Counted from the stretch's first letter, positions 36,439 through 46,380 are shown. The stretch: DNA of 64,000 nucleotides from Sporisorium sorghi (GCA_023212695.1 JALCCG010000060.1:31588-95587), one strand, 5' to 3'. Notes: generated by a model from the sequence alone, not told the origin. Made by a program: numbers and translations.

Positions 36439-37977
36439 GTGCTCTTGGCTGAGCAGCAGAGCCTCTCTTGTGCCTCGAAGGCATTTCTGCACCAACACAT
36501 CATTGCCTACGGACGTCCCTTGTGGAGCTCCCTCGAGAATCACAGCTTTTGGGAAGTTGCCAAGCTCAAGTTGATCTGCGACTATGACTTCAGATACGAT
36601 GATGCCGGGCACTGCTTCAGCGTCATGGCCTCGCAGCTTGCGCTCAACCTCGTCCCAACCTGCTCGCCCAGCTCCCCCCTCTTTACAAAGCAGAAAATCT
36701 TCATGGATATGACCATTGACTGCCACATGTGTATCGCCACCCGCATCACCGATGAGGCTGCCATGTACATCGATTCTCCCTCAGAGCCTGTGCTGGCCAT
36801 TGCTGCTTTGCTCTACATGCTGTTCAGCGATTTGCAAGAGGACCCGTTGGGAAAGCTTCAGCTCGACATGTACAGCCACATACTCGAGAGTTTCGTGCAA
36901 CGATGCCTGCTTGACCTGGCTATGGTGTTGCTCAAAGGCACCTATGGTGAGCTTGCTTCGAGTCTTGCCTTCATCGTTGCTTGCGACGCCACAAAACACA
37001 AATGGTTCGATGACCTCAAGCATAGCTGCAAACAACAGTCTCTAAAGCCGCCCACCCAAAACGACTTTGCCAGCATCATTGGTCAAGCTGTGCCCCTTGA
37101 AGCAATCTTGGCGGGTCTTGCAGATCTCGATCAAGACCATCTTGCCCAGCTGCGTCAACACATCCAAGATGTCTATGACAGTGGCTTGCGCAACAGTCTG
37201 TGTGCGATGCAACCACAAAGTAATGTGATCAATGAAAAGCTGCCAGCATGGACCAACTTTACCCACTTTGACGTGCTACCGGAGGAGATCACCGAGATCA
37301 CGCCCGAATATCTTTGGTATTGCTGGAAGCACAGTGTCGCACTGCAAATGGCGCACAGCCAGCATGGCATCGACGGCATCATCCCAGTCTTTATGGGCCA
37401 TCTCGACCAGCCCTTTGCCAAAGCAGATGGCAATGACGACAGAGGTGACGACTGTGCCAGCCACTTCGAGATGCACACTGTGCGCTACATGACCTATGTT
37501 GCCTGGGAGGCCAAGAACCAATTGGCTCCACAGACAACAGAAACTGATCCACGCAAAGTGGCCAAACTCACAGGACCGATCATTACTCGCACCTCGATGG
37601 CCCCAGCACAAGAGCCACTCACGCCACACGCTTTGATCAGCGTGCTTCTCGACCTGGGAACCAAAGTTTCATTTGGAGACACACCTTGGGGGTTGCAACC
37701 GCAATTCCAGCCCATCATGGGTCAGCAGTGTCCTTGGCTCTCGATCCGAGGTGTGCACAATGAGCATGCTTATCCTTGTCTCGACTTTTTCAAGGTTTGC
37801 TCGACTTTTGAGAAGATTCTGTCCGCCGACCCCACCTTGCATGGCCACAACCATCTTAATACCATGCCCAACCCCATATGGAACAAACAGGTACAGCCAA
37901 GCCTGTCTTCAATTTTGGGTGCATCAACCACTGAAGAGCAGCCCCAACCTCTTGAGCTTCAGATGGACCTTGATTGA
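36439..37977 (+). CDS. unrecognised accessory protein, 5' end unresolved
   Basis: The frame is open from 36370 to the stop at 37977 (about 535 codons), but the first in-frame ATG is 36625 (MASQLALNL). A GTAG|GC acceptor-like site at 36429-36430 suggests that this is the last exon of a larger gene. The protein is rich in His, Cys, Leu and Gln and poor in low-complexity sequence, unlike its neighbours. Segments that look ordered include GRPLWSSLENHSFWEVAKLKL, SPSEPVLAIAALLYML, LLKGTYGELASSLAFIVACDATK and CPWLSIRGVHNEHAYPCLDFF. The GRPLW...SEP...GELAS layout reminds me of large uncharacterised accessory proteins seen in basidiomycete genomes, but that is memory-based and unsure. No function can be given. 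Confidence 0.5.
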   Translation: MLLAEQQSLSCASKAFLHQHIIAYGRPLWSSLENHSFWEVAKLKLICDYDFRYDDAGHCFSVMASQLALNLVPTCSPSSPLFTKQKIFMDMTIDCHMCIATRITDEAAMYIDSPSEPVLAIAALLYMLFSDLQEDPLGKLQLDMYSHILESFVQRCLLDLAMVLLKGTYGELASSLAFIVACDATKHKWFDDLKHSCKQQSLKPPTQNDFASIIGQAVPLEAILAGLADLDQDHLAQLRQHIQDVYDSGLRNSLCAMQPQSNVINEKLPAWTNFTHFDVLPEEITEITPEYLWYCWKHSVALQMAHSQHGIDGIIPVFMGHLDQPFAKADGNDDRGDDCASHFEMHTVRYMTYVAWEAKNQLAPQTTETDPRKVAKLTGPIITRTSMAPAQEPLTPHALISVLLDLGTKVSFGDTPWGLQPQFQPIMGQQCPWLSIRGVHNEHAYPCLDFFKVCSTFEKILSADPTLHGHNHLNTMPNPIWNKQVQPSLSSILGASTTEEQPQPLELQMDLD

Positions 37978-38316
37978 ACCAGATGCTCTCGTCATGCTGG
38001 CATACCAACCCATGAGCTCTCATTCGAATAGCCTCTTTAAGATCCCCTCCTTTCCACAGCATTGTCCTCACATCATTGTTAGTCAGTCTTGGTCTCGGCA
38101 TTTGTCTCACATTTGTCTTGTCTGTTACGCATTGTTGGCAATCGACGTATACAACAAATTGTATTTGTGATTAGTACGGAAATGTATTCGGAAAGCTGAT
38201 TGCGTGATAACTTACCTCACTCTCGGTGGGTTGGAATGATTTTAAAACGAGGAAGAGTAAATTACTGTAATTTACTTAGTCAGTCAGTCCCTGGACTCTC
38301 AAAAAAGTACGCGCGG

Positions 38317-38414
38317 TGGCGCAGTGGAAAAAAAATGCAAAACTCGGAAACGTGTTAGATTGGGGACTGGATGGATCAGGGTTCGAACCAGGTTCGAGCC
38401 CTTTCGATTTTTTT
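38317..38414 (+). ncRNA. tRNA-like Pol III element (relic or SINE head)
   Basis: An A-box-like TGGCGCAGTGG (38317-38327) is followed 53 bp later by a B-box GGTTCGAACC (38380-38389), an immediate second B-box-like GGTTCGAGCC (38391-38400) and a T7 run (38408-38414) that would terminate Pol III. An A run interrupts the D-loop region. I could not fold a canonical cloverleaf, so a tRNA pseudogene or the head of a tRNA-derived SINE is more likely than a working tRNA. Confidence 0.4.
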
Positions 38415-38605
38415 GTCATTTTTTATGTCATGCTTACATAAGCTCGCTATATTAGCGCTAATACAGACCATGTGTAGCGTCACAACGTTAGTGCTGCATG
38501 AAATCCCATACACAGGTGTTTTATCTGCTTGTGTGTCAGTTACAGTATACAGTTGAAGGGTACCGTTGATTGATGATGGATGTTAGGAATTTACAAAAAT
38601 CTCAC

Positions 38606-38660
38606 CCTTCTCTTTGAGAAGGCCCAAATTCTCATTTTCCTCCTTCTCTTTGAGAAGGCC
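38606..38660. repeat. paired 19-bp hairpin repeat upstream of NTF2
   Basis: CCTTCTCTTTGAGAAGGCC occurs at 38606-38624 and again at 38642-38660, start-to-start 36 bp. Each copy is itself an inverted repeat (CCTTCTC...GAGAAGG). They lie 180-235 bp before the NTF2 ATG. Confidence 0.85.
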
Positions 38661-38839
38661 AGGCGCGTGCCCTTTTCCTTCAACTTATACACACCACGAG
38701 TATTTCCGATGTGAAAACCCATATCGGGCTGCTGTCCTGTGCGTTTGCCCAAAAAGTGTTGCTCTGCTCTCCTAACTTCCAACGCAACCACCACCATCGT
38801 TTTCTAGTGATATCGAACCCAACGGAATCCGTCGTCAAA

Positions 38840-39742
38840 ATGGAGCAGATCGCACAGCAGTTCACCGACTTTTACTACTCGACTTTCGACGCTGATCGCA
38901 ACCAGCTCGTCAACCTTTACGTACGTGTCTTCTCGCCGAGAGGGAGAGGGGTGGGAGGATGGGAGGAAGGGAGCAGGGGTGAGACGGGAAGGTGATGGGC
39001 AAGCTGAATGAAGCATGTCGGTGACGGCGATGCTGTTGGAGCGGTGCTGCTGCGGGATAGACTGTGGCGGGATGTCGTCTTGGCGGGTTGCAGGCTCGTC
39101 AGACGTTAGGCTAGATAACGGGGTCCGGATCGCACGCTTCGACTGATTGGAAGACTGACACATCAACTGCCCTTTCTTCTCTCTTACACATGATGATCCG
39201 CCTGCTGCGGACGACTCGACGCACTCACAACCCATCGTACCTCCGCAACGTTTCGCTCGATTTACCACCCAACAATGATGCACAGCGAGCCAACTCGATG
39301 CTCACCTTCGAGGGCTCGCAAGTGCAGGGTGCGCAGGCTATCGTCGAGAAGCTCACCGTGCGTACCACTCTCAACCAAGAAACCCCATTCCATCCCTTTC
39401 TGACGACCCCCGTACTGACACCTCGAACCTCCACCGCCTCCTTCTGTCCCTCCCTTCCCTTCCCCCTCTTCCCCCTCTGCTCACGATTCTTTTGCGATCC
39501 GTTGCTCTGCCACCTGGCTTTTGCTCCCACAGGGCCTGCCCTTCCAAAAAGTGCAGCACAAGGTTGAGACGCGCGACGCCCAGCCCACAGGCGATGGCAA
39601 CTCGCTCGTCGTCCTCGTCACCGGCACCCTCGCCGTCGACGACGGCGCAAACCCGCTCAAGTTCTCCCAGACCTTCACCCTCATCCCCGAAAACGGCTCG
39701 TTCTACGTGTTCAATGATGTCTTCCGTCTCAACTATGGCTGA
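38840..39742 (+). CDS. nuclear transport factor 2 (three exons)
   Basis: NTF2 carries Ran-GDP into the nucleus. Exon 1 is 38840-38920 (MEQIAQQFTDFYYSTFD, ending LVNLY), exon 2 is 39286-39357 (RANSMLTFEG...VEKLT) and exon 3 is 39533-39742 (GLPFQKVQHKVETRDAQP to DVFRLNYG and TGA). Introns are 38921-39285 (GTACGT...CAG) and 39358-39532 (GTGCGT...CAG), both in phase 0. The product is 120 aa, slightly under the usual 125, covering the whole fold including the conserved GQ(A/G)IVEKL helix and the TFTLIPENGSFYVFNDVFRL end. Three small exons contrast with the intronless neighbours. The paired hairpin repeat at 38.6 kb lies in its promoter. Confidence 0.95.
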
Positions 39743-40099
39743 ATTGCCAGAAAGTCTAGATCGCTCTAGCGAGAGAATGTAATGCCAATCTAGCAAAAGA
39801 ACAATTGGCGTGTGTCTGGCGAGCAAAGAGACAGACTGCCGAGTGATGCGTGTGAGATGGCAGTTGTTCTGCACTCGTGCGCGAGAAAGAGTTGCTCAAC
39901 AATCTGCGTCTCGTCTTCTTCTGCTCAACAATCTGCGTCTCGTCTTCTTCTGCTCAACAATCTGCGTCTCGTCTTCTTCTGCTCAACACTTCAACGACCC
40001 AAACACACAGCACGCTCACACATTCTCACACACACTTGTTGTTCGACCTTTGCAATGCTCTGCCGTTTCTGCTGCTGCTGCTGCTGCTGCTTCACACGC
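39743..40099. other. convergent 3' region NTF2 / FAR11
   Basis: This 357-bp spacer between facing stop codons contains a 29-bp tandem repeat (39894-39980) and a CTG run near 40070. No gene is supported. Confidence 0.5.
39894..39980. repeat. 29-bp tandem repeat, three copies
   Basis: Three exact copies of a 29-bp unit starting GCTCAACAATCTGCGTCTCG lie head to tail at 39894, 39923 and 39952, with a partial fourth (GCTCAACA). Because 29 is not a multiple of 3, all frames are read in turn and none looks coding. It lies in the NTF2/FAR11 3' region. Confidence 0.95.
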
Positions 40100-43000
40100 T
40101 CAAGTGCCAAAGATATGCTCCACCTCATCAATGCCACCCGCTTTCCTGTGCTGCAGCGGCAATGGCACCTCTGCCTGCTCCTCCTCTTCCTCGTTAGCAC
40201 TCAGCTGCTGCTCCTGCTCCCTCCTCGCCTCAGCCTGAGCAAGCATATCGAGCGAGTCCAACTCATCGTCGTTCTTCCAGTCCGTCAGCACCGGTCGCAG
40301 GGGATTGCTGTCCGAATTGGACCGACTGTTCCTCCTGCTTCCCGGTCGACTCGAACCTCCCGTTGCGACGCCCGATATCGTGAATGGTCGCACAGGCGAT
40401 CCCGGCGACATATCGAGCGCCGAACCACCCGCCAAAGCAGAAGCAGACATCAAGGGCGACTGCATCGGCGAAGGCTGTTTACCCCCACGCAAAGGAACAG
40501 GCGACGGCGAAGGAGGCGACAGAACTCCCGAGGTGAGGTAGCGCATCTCCTTTGGCGAAAGATGCTCCCAGTCGTTGCGGTTCTCGTCTCGACCCTCTTC
40601 GCTTTCGTCATCGTCGTCCGTGGCCGAGCTCGATCCAGCTCCTGAGCCAGAACGCGAAGTGTCGATGCTCGAGGCGTCCGAGTCGATGACGGTCTCGCCC
40701 AGGATCTCGCCGAGTCGAGCCCAGGCGGTGGACGATCCCTGCTGTGTCAAGCCCCACTTGCCAGAGCTCCAACCGGATGCGCCCGCGTCACCGGTGCCAT
40801 CGCCACCTTGACCAGCATCTCCCTCGCCGCCGGCATGATCGTGTCCTCCGTCGGACGGGTAAAACACATTCTCGCCAAACACCTCGCCGAGCACATCCTC
40901 GTACGTGTCGAGGTATCCCTCGACCACGTCATCTGGAATGTAGCTTCCCGGCGCCGATGTCTGGTGCGATCTGCGCAGGGGCGGCAGCACATCGCTCTCA
41001 AAGAACGAAGGACCATTGGCAGTGCGTGTGGGCGAAAGCGCGGCCGGGTGCGGTGACTGCTCGCCGCTGCCGCCATCGCCGTTGGTAGCACCTGCGCCTC
41101 CGCGCTGCTGCGATTGCTGCTGAGATGGATCCTGCGCCTGCTGTCCCTGCTGAGACTGCTGTGCTTGCTGCTGCTGCTGCTGCTGTTGGTGCTGTTGCTG
41201 TTGCTGCTGGAAATGCGAGGATGGCTGTCCATACTGCTGCTGTCCCTGTTGCTGCTGCTGATGGGCTTGCTGGTTGTGTTCGTGCTGGTGTCTCTCTGCA
41301 TTGGTGCTGATGGAGCGTCTGTGAGCGTGTCCCTCACCGTGCCCGTAAGTCGCGCCAGGCGGCGGACCGAAGCGAGTGTTGTTGTAAAATTTGACCAACG
41401 ATCTGAGCGCCTGTTCCTGCGGCAACGAGTCCTCGACGTCCGCCTCCACGTCGGACCCGCTCAGCCACTCATCCCTGAGGTCGGGACGACAGTTCAGGTA
41501 GATGCTCGTGATGACGCGCATGTTGCTCTGGCGCCACTTTCGGCCGCAAAAGGGAATCTGGCTCTTGATCACCTTCAAGACGTACAGTTCCAGGCCCTGA
41601 TGCGGCACCTTCAACGAGCGCTTGAGGATCGCCGAACTCTTGTACTGCACCAGCAGCAGGATTCTGTGCACCTTGCGCTTGGTTAGCTTCTGTAGGATTC
41701 TCGTAAAGTTGATGCTCGAGAAAAAGTTGCGCCAGGAATAGTCGCTGACCACTTCGATCTCGGTGCCGTCCGGCATGGTGGTCACTTTGCCGGGCGGCGG
41801 CGAGGTGGTGCCGGGGTTGATGGCCACGGGCCCGATAATATTGTGTCGTGACATCAGCGAATCCTCGGCACGCGCACCACGCGCTTCGCGGCCGCCGTTG
41901 AGGTAGCAGTAGTTGAAGAAGCGGAAGTCGTCGGCCTCGTTCTTGGTCTTGACACCGTGCGCAATTTCCTGCAGACCAAAGATCTTGAGGATGAGCAGGA
42001 GCACGTTGCTGTCCACCAGCACCTGGGAGAGATAGTTGAACTTCATCACGTGGCTCGCTTTGAACCATTTCAGACACAAGAGCAGGATGGCCGAGACGGC
42101 CTTGGTCAAGATCTCGCGATGACGGGCGACATCGACGTCTTCCAGCGTCGGTGGTGGCGCTTCGTCGATGGCGGCACCCTCGGCAATAGCAGCGGCGTGG
42201 GCCGAGTTGGTGTTGATCGAGGTGACGGTGGCAAGCAGCAGCTTGAGGAGGACAATCACAGAAGACTGAAGTTGCGGGAGAACAGCACGATACAGCTGGT
42301 CGACGCGCTGCAATCGTCGCACGTCGGCTCGCTTTTGCGCCAGCTGGTCGATGAGCTGAGTATGACGCGGATTGTCGAGTGCTGCGAGCATGTGGTCGCC
42401 TTCGACGGCGCGCAACTCTGCCTCGATATCTTCCTCAATCTCGACGAGGTGCTCGTAAGTTGCTTCGCCTTTCACCTTGAATGTGCGTTCCGACATGCCG
42501 CGCGACGGGAACGCCTCGGAGCTGACGGGGCTGCGACTGCCTTGAGAAGACGAGGCAGCGTCGGTGCGACTCGCAAACACCTTGGATGCGGCTTGTTTGA
42601 CGCCGAGGCCGATGCGCGTGCCATCAGCAGCGCTACCGACGCCGCTCTCTTCGTGGATGCACTGTTCTCGCACACGCCACGTCTGCCACAGCTCGAGACT
42701 GACGTGCATGTGCTCGATGTAGAGCTTCGAAGCCTCCTCGATGCTGCGCGGCACGAGACGGCCTGGTCCATGCACCTGACGACTGTAGGGGAAGATGAAG
42801 GGACGAGTCTGATCGGTCTGGTACTTGGCCTTGTTTGGCTTGGGCGACGGTGGGGGCGAGGGCGCAGGCGTGCCGGGGAGCATGCCGTTGGGACCCTGCT
42901 GAGGGCCACCCGGGTAGCCTCGGTCGGAGCCGTCCATGGGGTTGCTGAAGGGCTTGCGCGGCGGAATGGGGTGGATCGCGCTGGCGAGCTTGTCGAGAGG

Positions 43001-44236
43001 GAGGTCGTTGTCTTGGCGCTTCGGTGGTTCGAAAGTAGGATACTTGGCCGAGATCTCGTTCTGAAAGTCTTGGAAATCGAGAGGATCGGATTTGAGCACA
43101 TTGCGCTTGGCCGACTTGTCGATGGGGCTTAGCCCTTCGATCTCACGAGCGAGGAGCTTGCATCTCTCGACGTCCTTCAAGCCTCCGAAGCACGAGAGGA
43201 GCGACTTCCAGAGCAAGAGGAGCAGCTTTTTGACGGGGTAGCCCTTGGCGCTCTTTTCGCGCAACGAGGCGACCAGCCCAAACAAAAAGATGGGAAGAGG
43301 TGGATCGAGGCTCATGAGCTCGTCGCCCCACTCGTCTTCGCCGCGGGAACTCTCGAGAAGCGAGTAGAGCTGTGCAAAGTGGAGAGCAAGTTCGAGGTTG
43401 ATCTCGTCGAGGTATTCCAGCTTGGCTTCGGGTGTGAGAAGGGGAGCGTTGGCAGGGCCGTGTTGACCCGACTGGCTGGGCTCGTGTGCGGGGATGTGAT
43501 CGGGGAGCGAGCTGAGGTAGTCGTGCTTCCAGCTTGCGAGCTTGATGGCCGAGTAGATCTCGCCCAGTCCACCGAGCGAGCGAACGGTGCGTGCATTCTC
43601 GAGAAGCCAATGGAGCTGGTACTCGGGACCAGCGGTGTCGGCAAAGGCGCCCTGCAGGAGATAGAGGAGGGCACGTGAAGCACGAAACCTTGCTTCAGGA
43701 TCGCGGACTTCGAGCGTGGAAAGGAGCGACTGGAGGATACGGCGGCGCGTCGAACTACCAAGTGTGGTCCACTCGCCGAGCAGAGGCTCATACAAGCTGG
43801 GCCGCCTGTCTCGGTTGGCGCGGCTGGACGCGCCGTTAGAAGAAGCTGCGTGATCGAGATTGAGACCGAGACCGAGTGCACCTCCATCCTGGGCCAGTTG
43901 AGCGTGATCAGAAGATGTGGAAGGCTCGCGCGTCGGATCGGACGCTGTGGACGAATAGCCAATGTTGCGAAGATGGGCAGGCAGAGCACACCATTCCTCC
44001 CAAGCAGCCCTGTTTTCGGCGGTCTGGGGCACCTCGACGTACGAGTAGAATTCATCGATCTCGTTCTGCATCGAGTCTGCGTCGGCATTGATGGGAAAGT
44101 CGTACTGGCGCGCCTTGGGTTTGTCGACGACGATGAGATTGCGAAGCTGGCCCAAGGTGACCGAGTCGAGCGGACCGGTCTGGTGCTGTGTCTGCTGACC
44201 AGCTTGCGGTTGCGACTGCATAGATGGATTCGACAT
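40100..44236 (-). CDS. Far11 / STRIP, STRIPAK complex subunit
   Basis: Far11/STRIP is the scaffold of the striatin-interacting phosphatase and kinase complex, which acts in cell-cycle, fusion and development signalling at ER and nuclear membranes. The start chosen at 44236 (ACCATG, MSNPSMQSQ) gives 1378 aa. The frame is open farther, to 45253, but has no ATG in between except near that end. The N1221-like domain follows at once (QYDFPINADADSMQNEIDEFYSYVEVPQ, ALLYLLQGAF, YPVKKLLLLLWKSLLSCFGG). The DUF3402-type part holds RSIEEASKLYIEHMHVSLELWQTW, QYKSSAILKRSLKVPHQGLELYVLK and CGRKWRQSNMRVITSIYLNCR. A poly-Gln/His segment and an acidic Ser-rich tail follow. The DPLDFQDFQNEISAKYP motif is typical of the family. 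Confidence 0.92.
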   Translation of the reverse strand: MSNPSMQSQPQAGQQTQHQTGPLDSVTLGQLRNLIVVDKPKARQYDFPINADADSMQNEIDEFYSYVEVPQTAENRAAWEEWCALPAHLRNIGYSSTASDPTREPSTSSDHAQLAQDGGALGLGLNLDHAASSNGASSRANRDRRPSLYEPLLGEWTTLGSSTRRRILQSLLSTLEVRDPEARFRASRALLYLLQGAFADTAGPEYQLHWLLENARTVRSLGGLGEIYSAIKLASWKHDYLSSLPDHIPAHEPSQSGQHGPANAPLLTPEAKLEYLDEINLELALHFAQLYSLLESSRGEDEWGDELMSLDPPLPIFLFGLVASLREKSAKGYPVKKLLLLLWKSLLSCFGGLKDVERCKLLAREIEGLSPIDKSAKRNVLKSDPLDFQDFQNEISAKYPTFEPPKRQDNDLPLDKLASAIHPIPPRKPFSNPMDGSDRGYPGGPQQGPNGMLPGTPAPSPPPSPKPNKAKYQTDQTRPFIFPYSRQVHGPGRLVPRSIEEASKLYIEHMHVSLELWQTWRVREQCIHEESGVGSAADGTRIGLGVKQAASKVFASRTDAASSSQGSRSPVSSEAFPSRGMSERTFKVKGEATYEHLVEIEEDIEAELRAVEGDHMLAALDNPRHTQLIDQLAQKRADVRRLQRVDQLYRAVLPQLQSSVIVLLKLLLATVTSINTNSAHAAAIAEGAAIDEAPPPTLEDVDVARHREILTKAVSAILLLCLKWFKASHVMKFNYLSQVLVDSNVLLLILKIFGLQEIAHGVKTKNEADDFRFFNYCYLNGGREARGARAEDSLMSRHNIIGPVAINPGTTSPPPGKVTTMPDGTEIEVVSDYSWRNFFSSINFTRILQKLTKRKVHRILLLVQYKSSAILKRSLKVPHQGLELYVLKVIKSQIPFCGRKWRQSNMRVITSIYLNCRPDLRDEWLSGSDVEADVEDSLPQEQALRSLVKFYNNTRFGPPPGATYGHGEGHAHRRSISTNAERHQHEHNQQAHQQQQQGQQQYGQPSSHFQQQQQQHQQQQQQQQAQQSQQGQQAQDPSQQQSQQRGGAGATNGDGGSGEQSPHPAALSPTRTANGPSFFESDVLPPLRRSHQTSAPGSYIPDDVVEGYLDTYEDVLGEVFGENVFYPSDGGHDHAGGEGDAGQGGDGTGDAGASGWSSGKWGLTQQGSSTAWARLGEILGETVIDSDASSIDTSRSGSGAGSSSATDDDDESEEGRDENRNDWEHLSPKEMRYLTSGVLSPPSPSPVPLRGGKQPSPMQSPLMSASALAGGSALDMSPGSPVRPFTISGVATGGSSRPGSRRNSRSNSDSNPLRPVLTDWKNDDELDSLDMLAQAEARREQEQQLSANEEEEEQAEVPLPLQHRKAGGIDEVEHIFGT

Positions 44237-46073
44237 GGTCGATGGCTGTTGCAAGTGGACCTGGCTTCTTTCGAGGTGTTGACGGAAAGTTGTGCCGCCG
44301 GTAAAAGGCTGTGCTCGCGGTTGCCAAGATTGGGTCTGTGGTGTTGGCAATTGCGATGTGGACTGGCTGCCACCGTCACTGCTACTGCTGGACGCTGAAG
44401 TTTGTTGCTCTTCAGCGGGTGCAGCAGCAGGGGCAGCAGCAATAGCAGCGCCTGCACCAGTGCTGTTGGTCTCTGGTTCGAGGTGTTGGCCGGATGCTGA
44501 TGGCGCGTCTGATGTGGTAGATGGAGAGGAGAGGGAATGCTCGCTCGCAGCAGCCGCGGCCAGTCGAGAGGTCTGACCTGAGCCTAGCTGGAAGAGGACC
44601 TTGCGAAGCGCTGGATTCTGACCAGCGCTGACAATGTCGTCGACGAGCGAATCAGTAGGCTGCGAGGATGCACCGGCTTGTCCGGAGGGAGGTGGATAGC
44701 TGCTGCTGCTGCTGCCAGAGGGTGTCAAAGAGGACTGTTGTGCGTCACTGTCGGGCTGCTGTGGCTGCTGCTGAGTCAGAGTTGTGGGTGTAAAAGCAGA
44801 GAGGTTGATGCGACAGTTGAGCGCGTCTTGGAGGTTTGCGCTTTGAGTCCTACGACGACGGGTCGGGATGTTGAGTGGATTGGATGGAGGATGAATGATG
44901 TGCCGATGAGCTCTGGCGCTACGTCGAGGCGGTGCACCAGAGAGGAGGAGGAAGAGGAGAGGAAGAAGATGGATGTAATGACTGAGGAAACAGTGATGAT
45001 GACGATAAATGTCACACGCCTTGGACACTTCTTCGGAGTGACTAGCCGATGTGACTGACGATGAGCCGTTCTTGCCTGGCTTCGCACGCTCGAGCGTGAC
45101 TGTGACTGTGACTGTGACTGCGAGTGGGCGTGAGAGTCGAGAGAGTGTGTGATCACATGAAAGACGTAGAGCTCTGCAGCAGCAAAGCAACTTGCAGCAC
45201 ACGCAGCTTTTGGCCATTGTTCGGACCGTCCGTCGTTCATTCTCAGAGATCACAAACGCACTTGTCTGTGCTCGCCAGCGTTGTGTCGCGCGTCAGACCC
45301 GATTTTGGCGAAAACATGTCAATAAATCGGGAGATGGCATCGTCGGAAGCTCGGGCTGCATTCCTTCAACGCTTGCTTGCTTGCAACGAGACCGACGTTC
45401 AGCAGCATGACCACGGACAGAACATGCAGCCAGTTGCTGGTTTCGTCTGTTTCGGTCTCCTCCGTTGCAGTATCAAAAGATGATTGGAGCGAGCTGAAGT
45501 CAAATTGAGTGCCAGAACTGACGTGCAACCACGCTCACCTCGTCGGCGTAGCCACACCCTCTGGTTCTGCCGCTGAACGCAAAAGCGTGAGAGAAATCTT
45601 GAGCCTGTCGTTCGGCCAGCTCCCGATGTGATGATCTTTGCTCAGACTCAGCGTCGGACCGATGCCGACAGAACTCAAATGTGAAGACTAAAGAAGCTCA
45701 ACAAGAGCCATACTCGCCTGCCGACCTCTCGTGGGAACTGCCAGACAAGTGAACGAACAAGCTCATTCTCCCAAGTTAGCTCTGCTCAGCTGCTCAGTGA
45801 GTATAAGAAGGACCCTCCGAGGCAAACCTTACTCGCCTTCGCAGACATGGAAACGTTCGAATCTCAACCTTGTTCGCTGCGCACCTCCAAGGGAGCAGCA
45901 GTCAGCCTCCCATCTCTATTTCCCACCACCATCGACTACCACCGCTCTTGCTAGGTCGATCTTCTAGGTGTAGCCAGGCCAGCCACTTGCACGCCATCTC
46001 ATCTTCCCTTTCTCCGGCGGCTAGCACGGCGTTTGCAGCTCATTAAATTTTTGCATTGCCAGGGTGCCGGGAA

Positions 46074-46104
<31 letters not shown>

Positions 46105-46380
46105 CCCCCCCGCTGTGGCGCGCTGCCGCAAACAGGTCAAACATCGCCGCTGCTTTCTCCTCGATAACCTGCCGCTGCTTCGGTCCGGTCTTGTCTCCTT
46201 CGCCAAAAGATCTCTCTTGCCGAAGTAGGGCATTGCTCACGGCATCCCAAACACGAAGCTCGTTCCGACCCCGCCTTGATAAAAGTGGCAAGGAGAACAG
46301 CCTCGCTCCTCGTTGAGACCGCTTCCTCATCATCCACCACCACAATCACCACAATCCGACGCACTCAGGCGACCAACGAC
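44237..46380. promoter_or_regulatory. divergent region FAR11 / MFS transporter
   Basis: About 2.1 kb lie between the two chosen starts. The first 500 bp next to FAR11 continue its open frame and encode a Gln/Ser-rich, partly protein-like sequence (DDIVSAGQNPALRKVLFQLG near 44620). They may therefore be coding N-terminus reached through an upstream exon. A T28 run (46077-46104) followed by C residues lies before the transporter. No further gene was seen. Confidence 0.45.
46077..46104. repeat. poly-T tract (T28)
   Basis: This is an uninterrupted run of 28 T followed by a C run, about 280 bp before the transporter start. It could be a nucleosome-excluding dA:dT promoter tract. Confidence 0.9.

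Larger units (their letters stand above)
32372..38839. other. gene-poor accessory island between calnexin and NTF2
   Basis: About 6.5 kb lie between two ordinary housekeeping genes. Base composition is visibly more AT-rich than the flanks. Codon use in its open frames lacks the GC-ending bias of the neighbours. It contains clusters of short inverted motifs (32.8, 34.5, 35.5-36.3 and 38.6 kb), broken frames near 34.1 and 34.8-35.3 kb, one long unrecognised frame (36.4-38.0 kb) and a tRNA-like Pol III promoter relic (38.3 kb). Between 33.1 and 33.8 kb I see only a TATAAAAG at 33354-33361 and no convincing gene. Long terminal repeats or a transposase were not recognised. An old, decayed insertion is the most likely explanation. 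Confidence 0.6.

Noticed and set aside
39894..39980. CRISPR array
   Set aside because: Repeat units are directly adjacent with no spacers, and the genome is eukaryotic.
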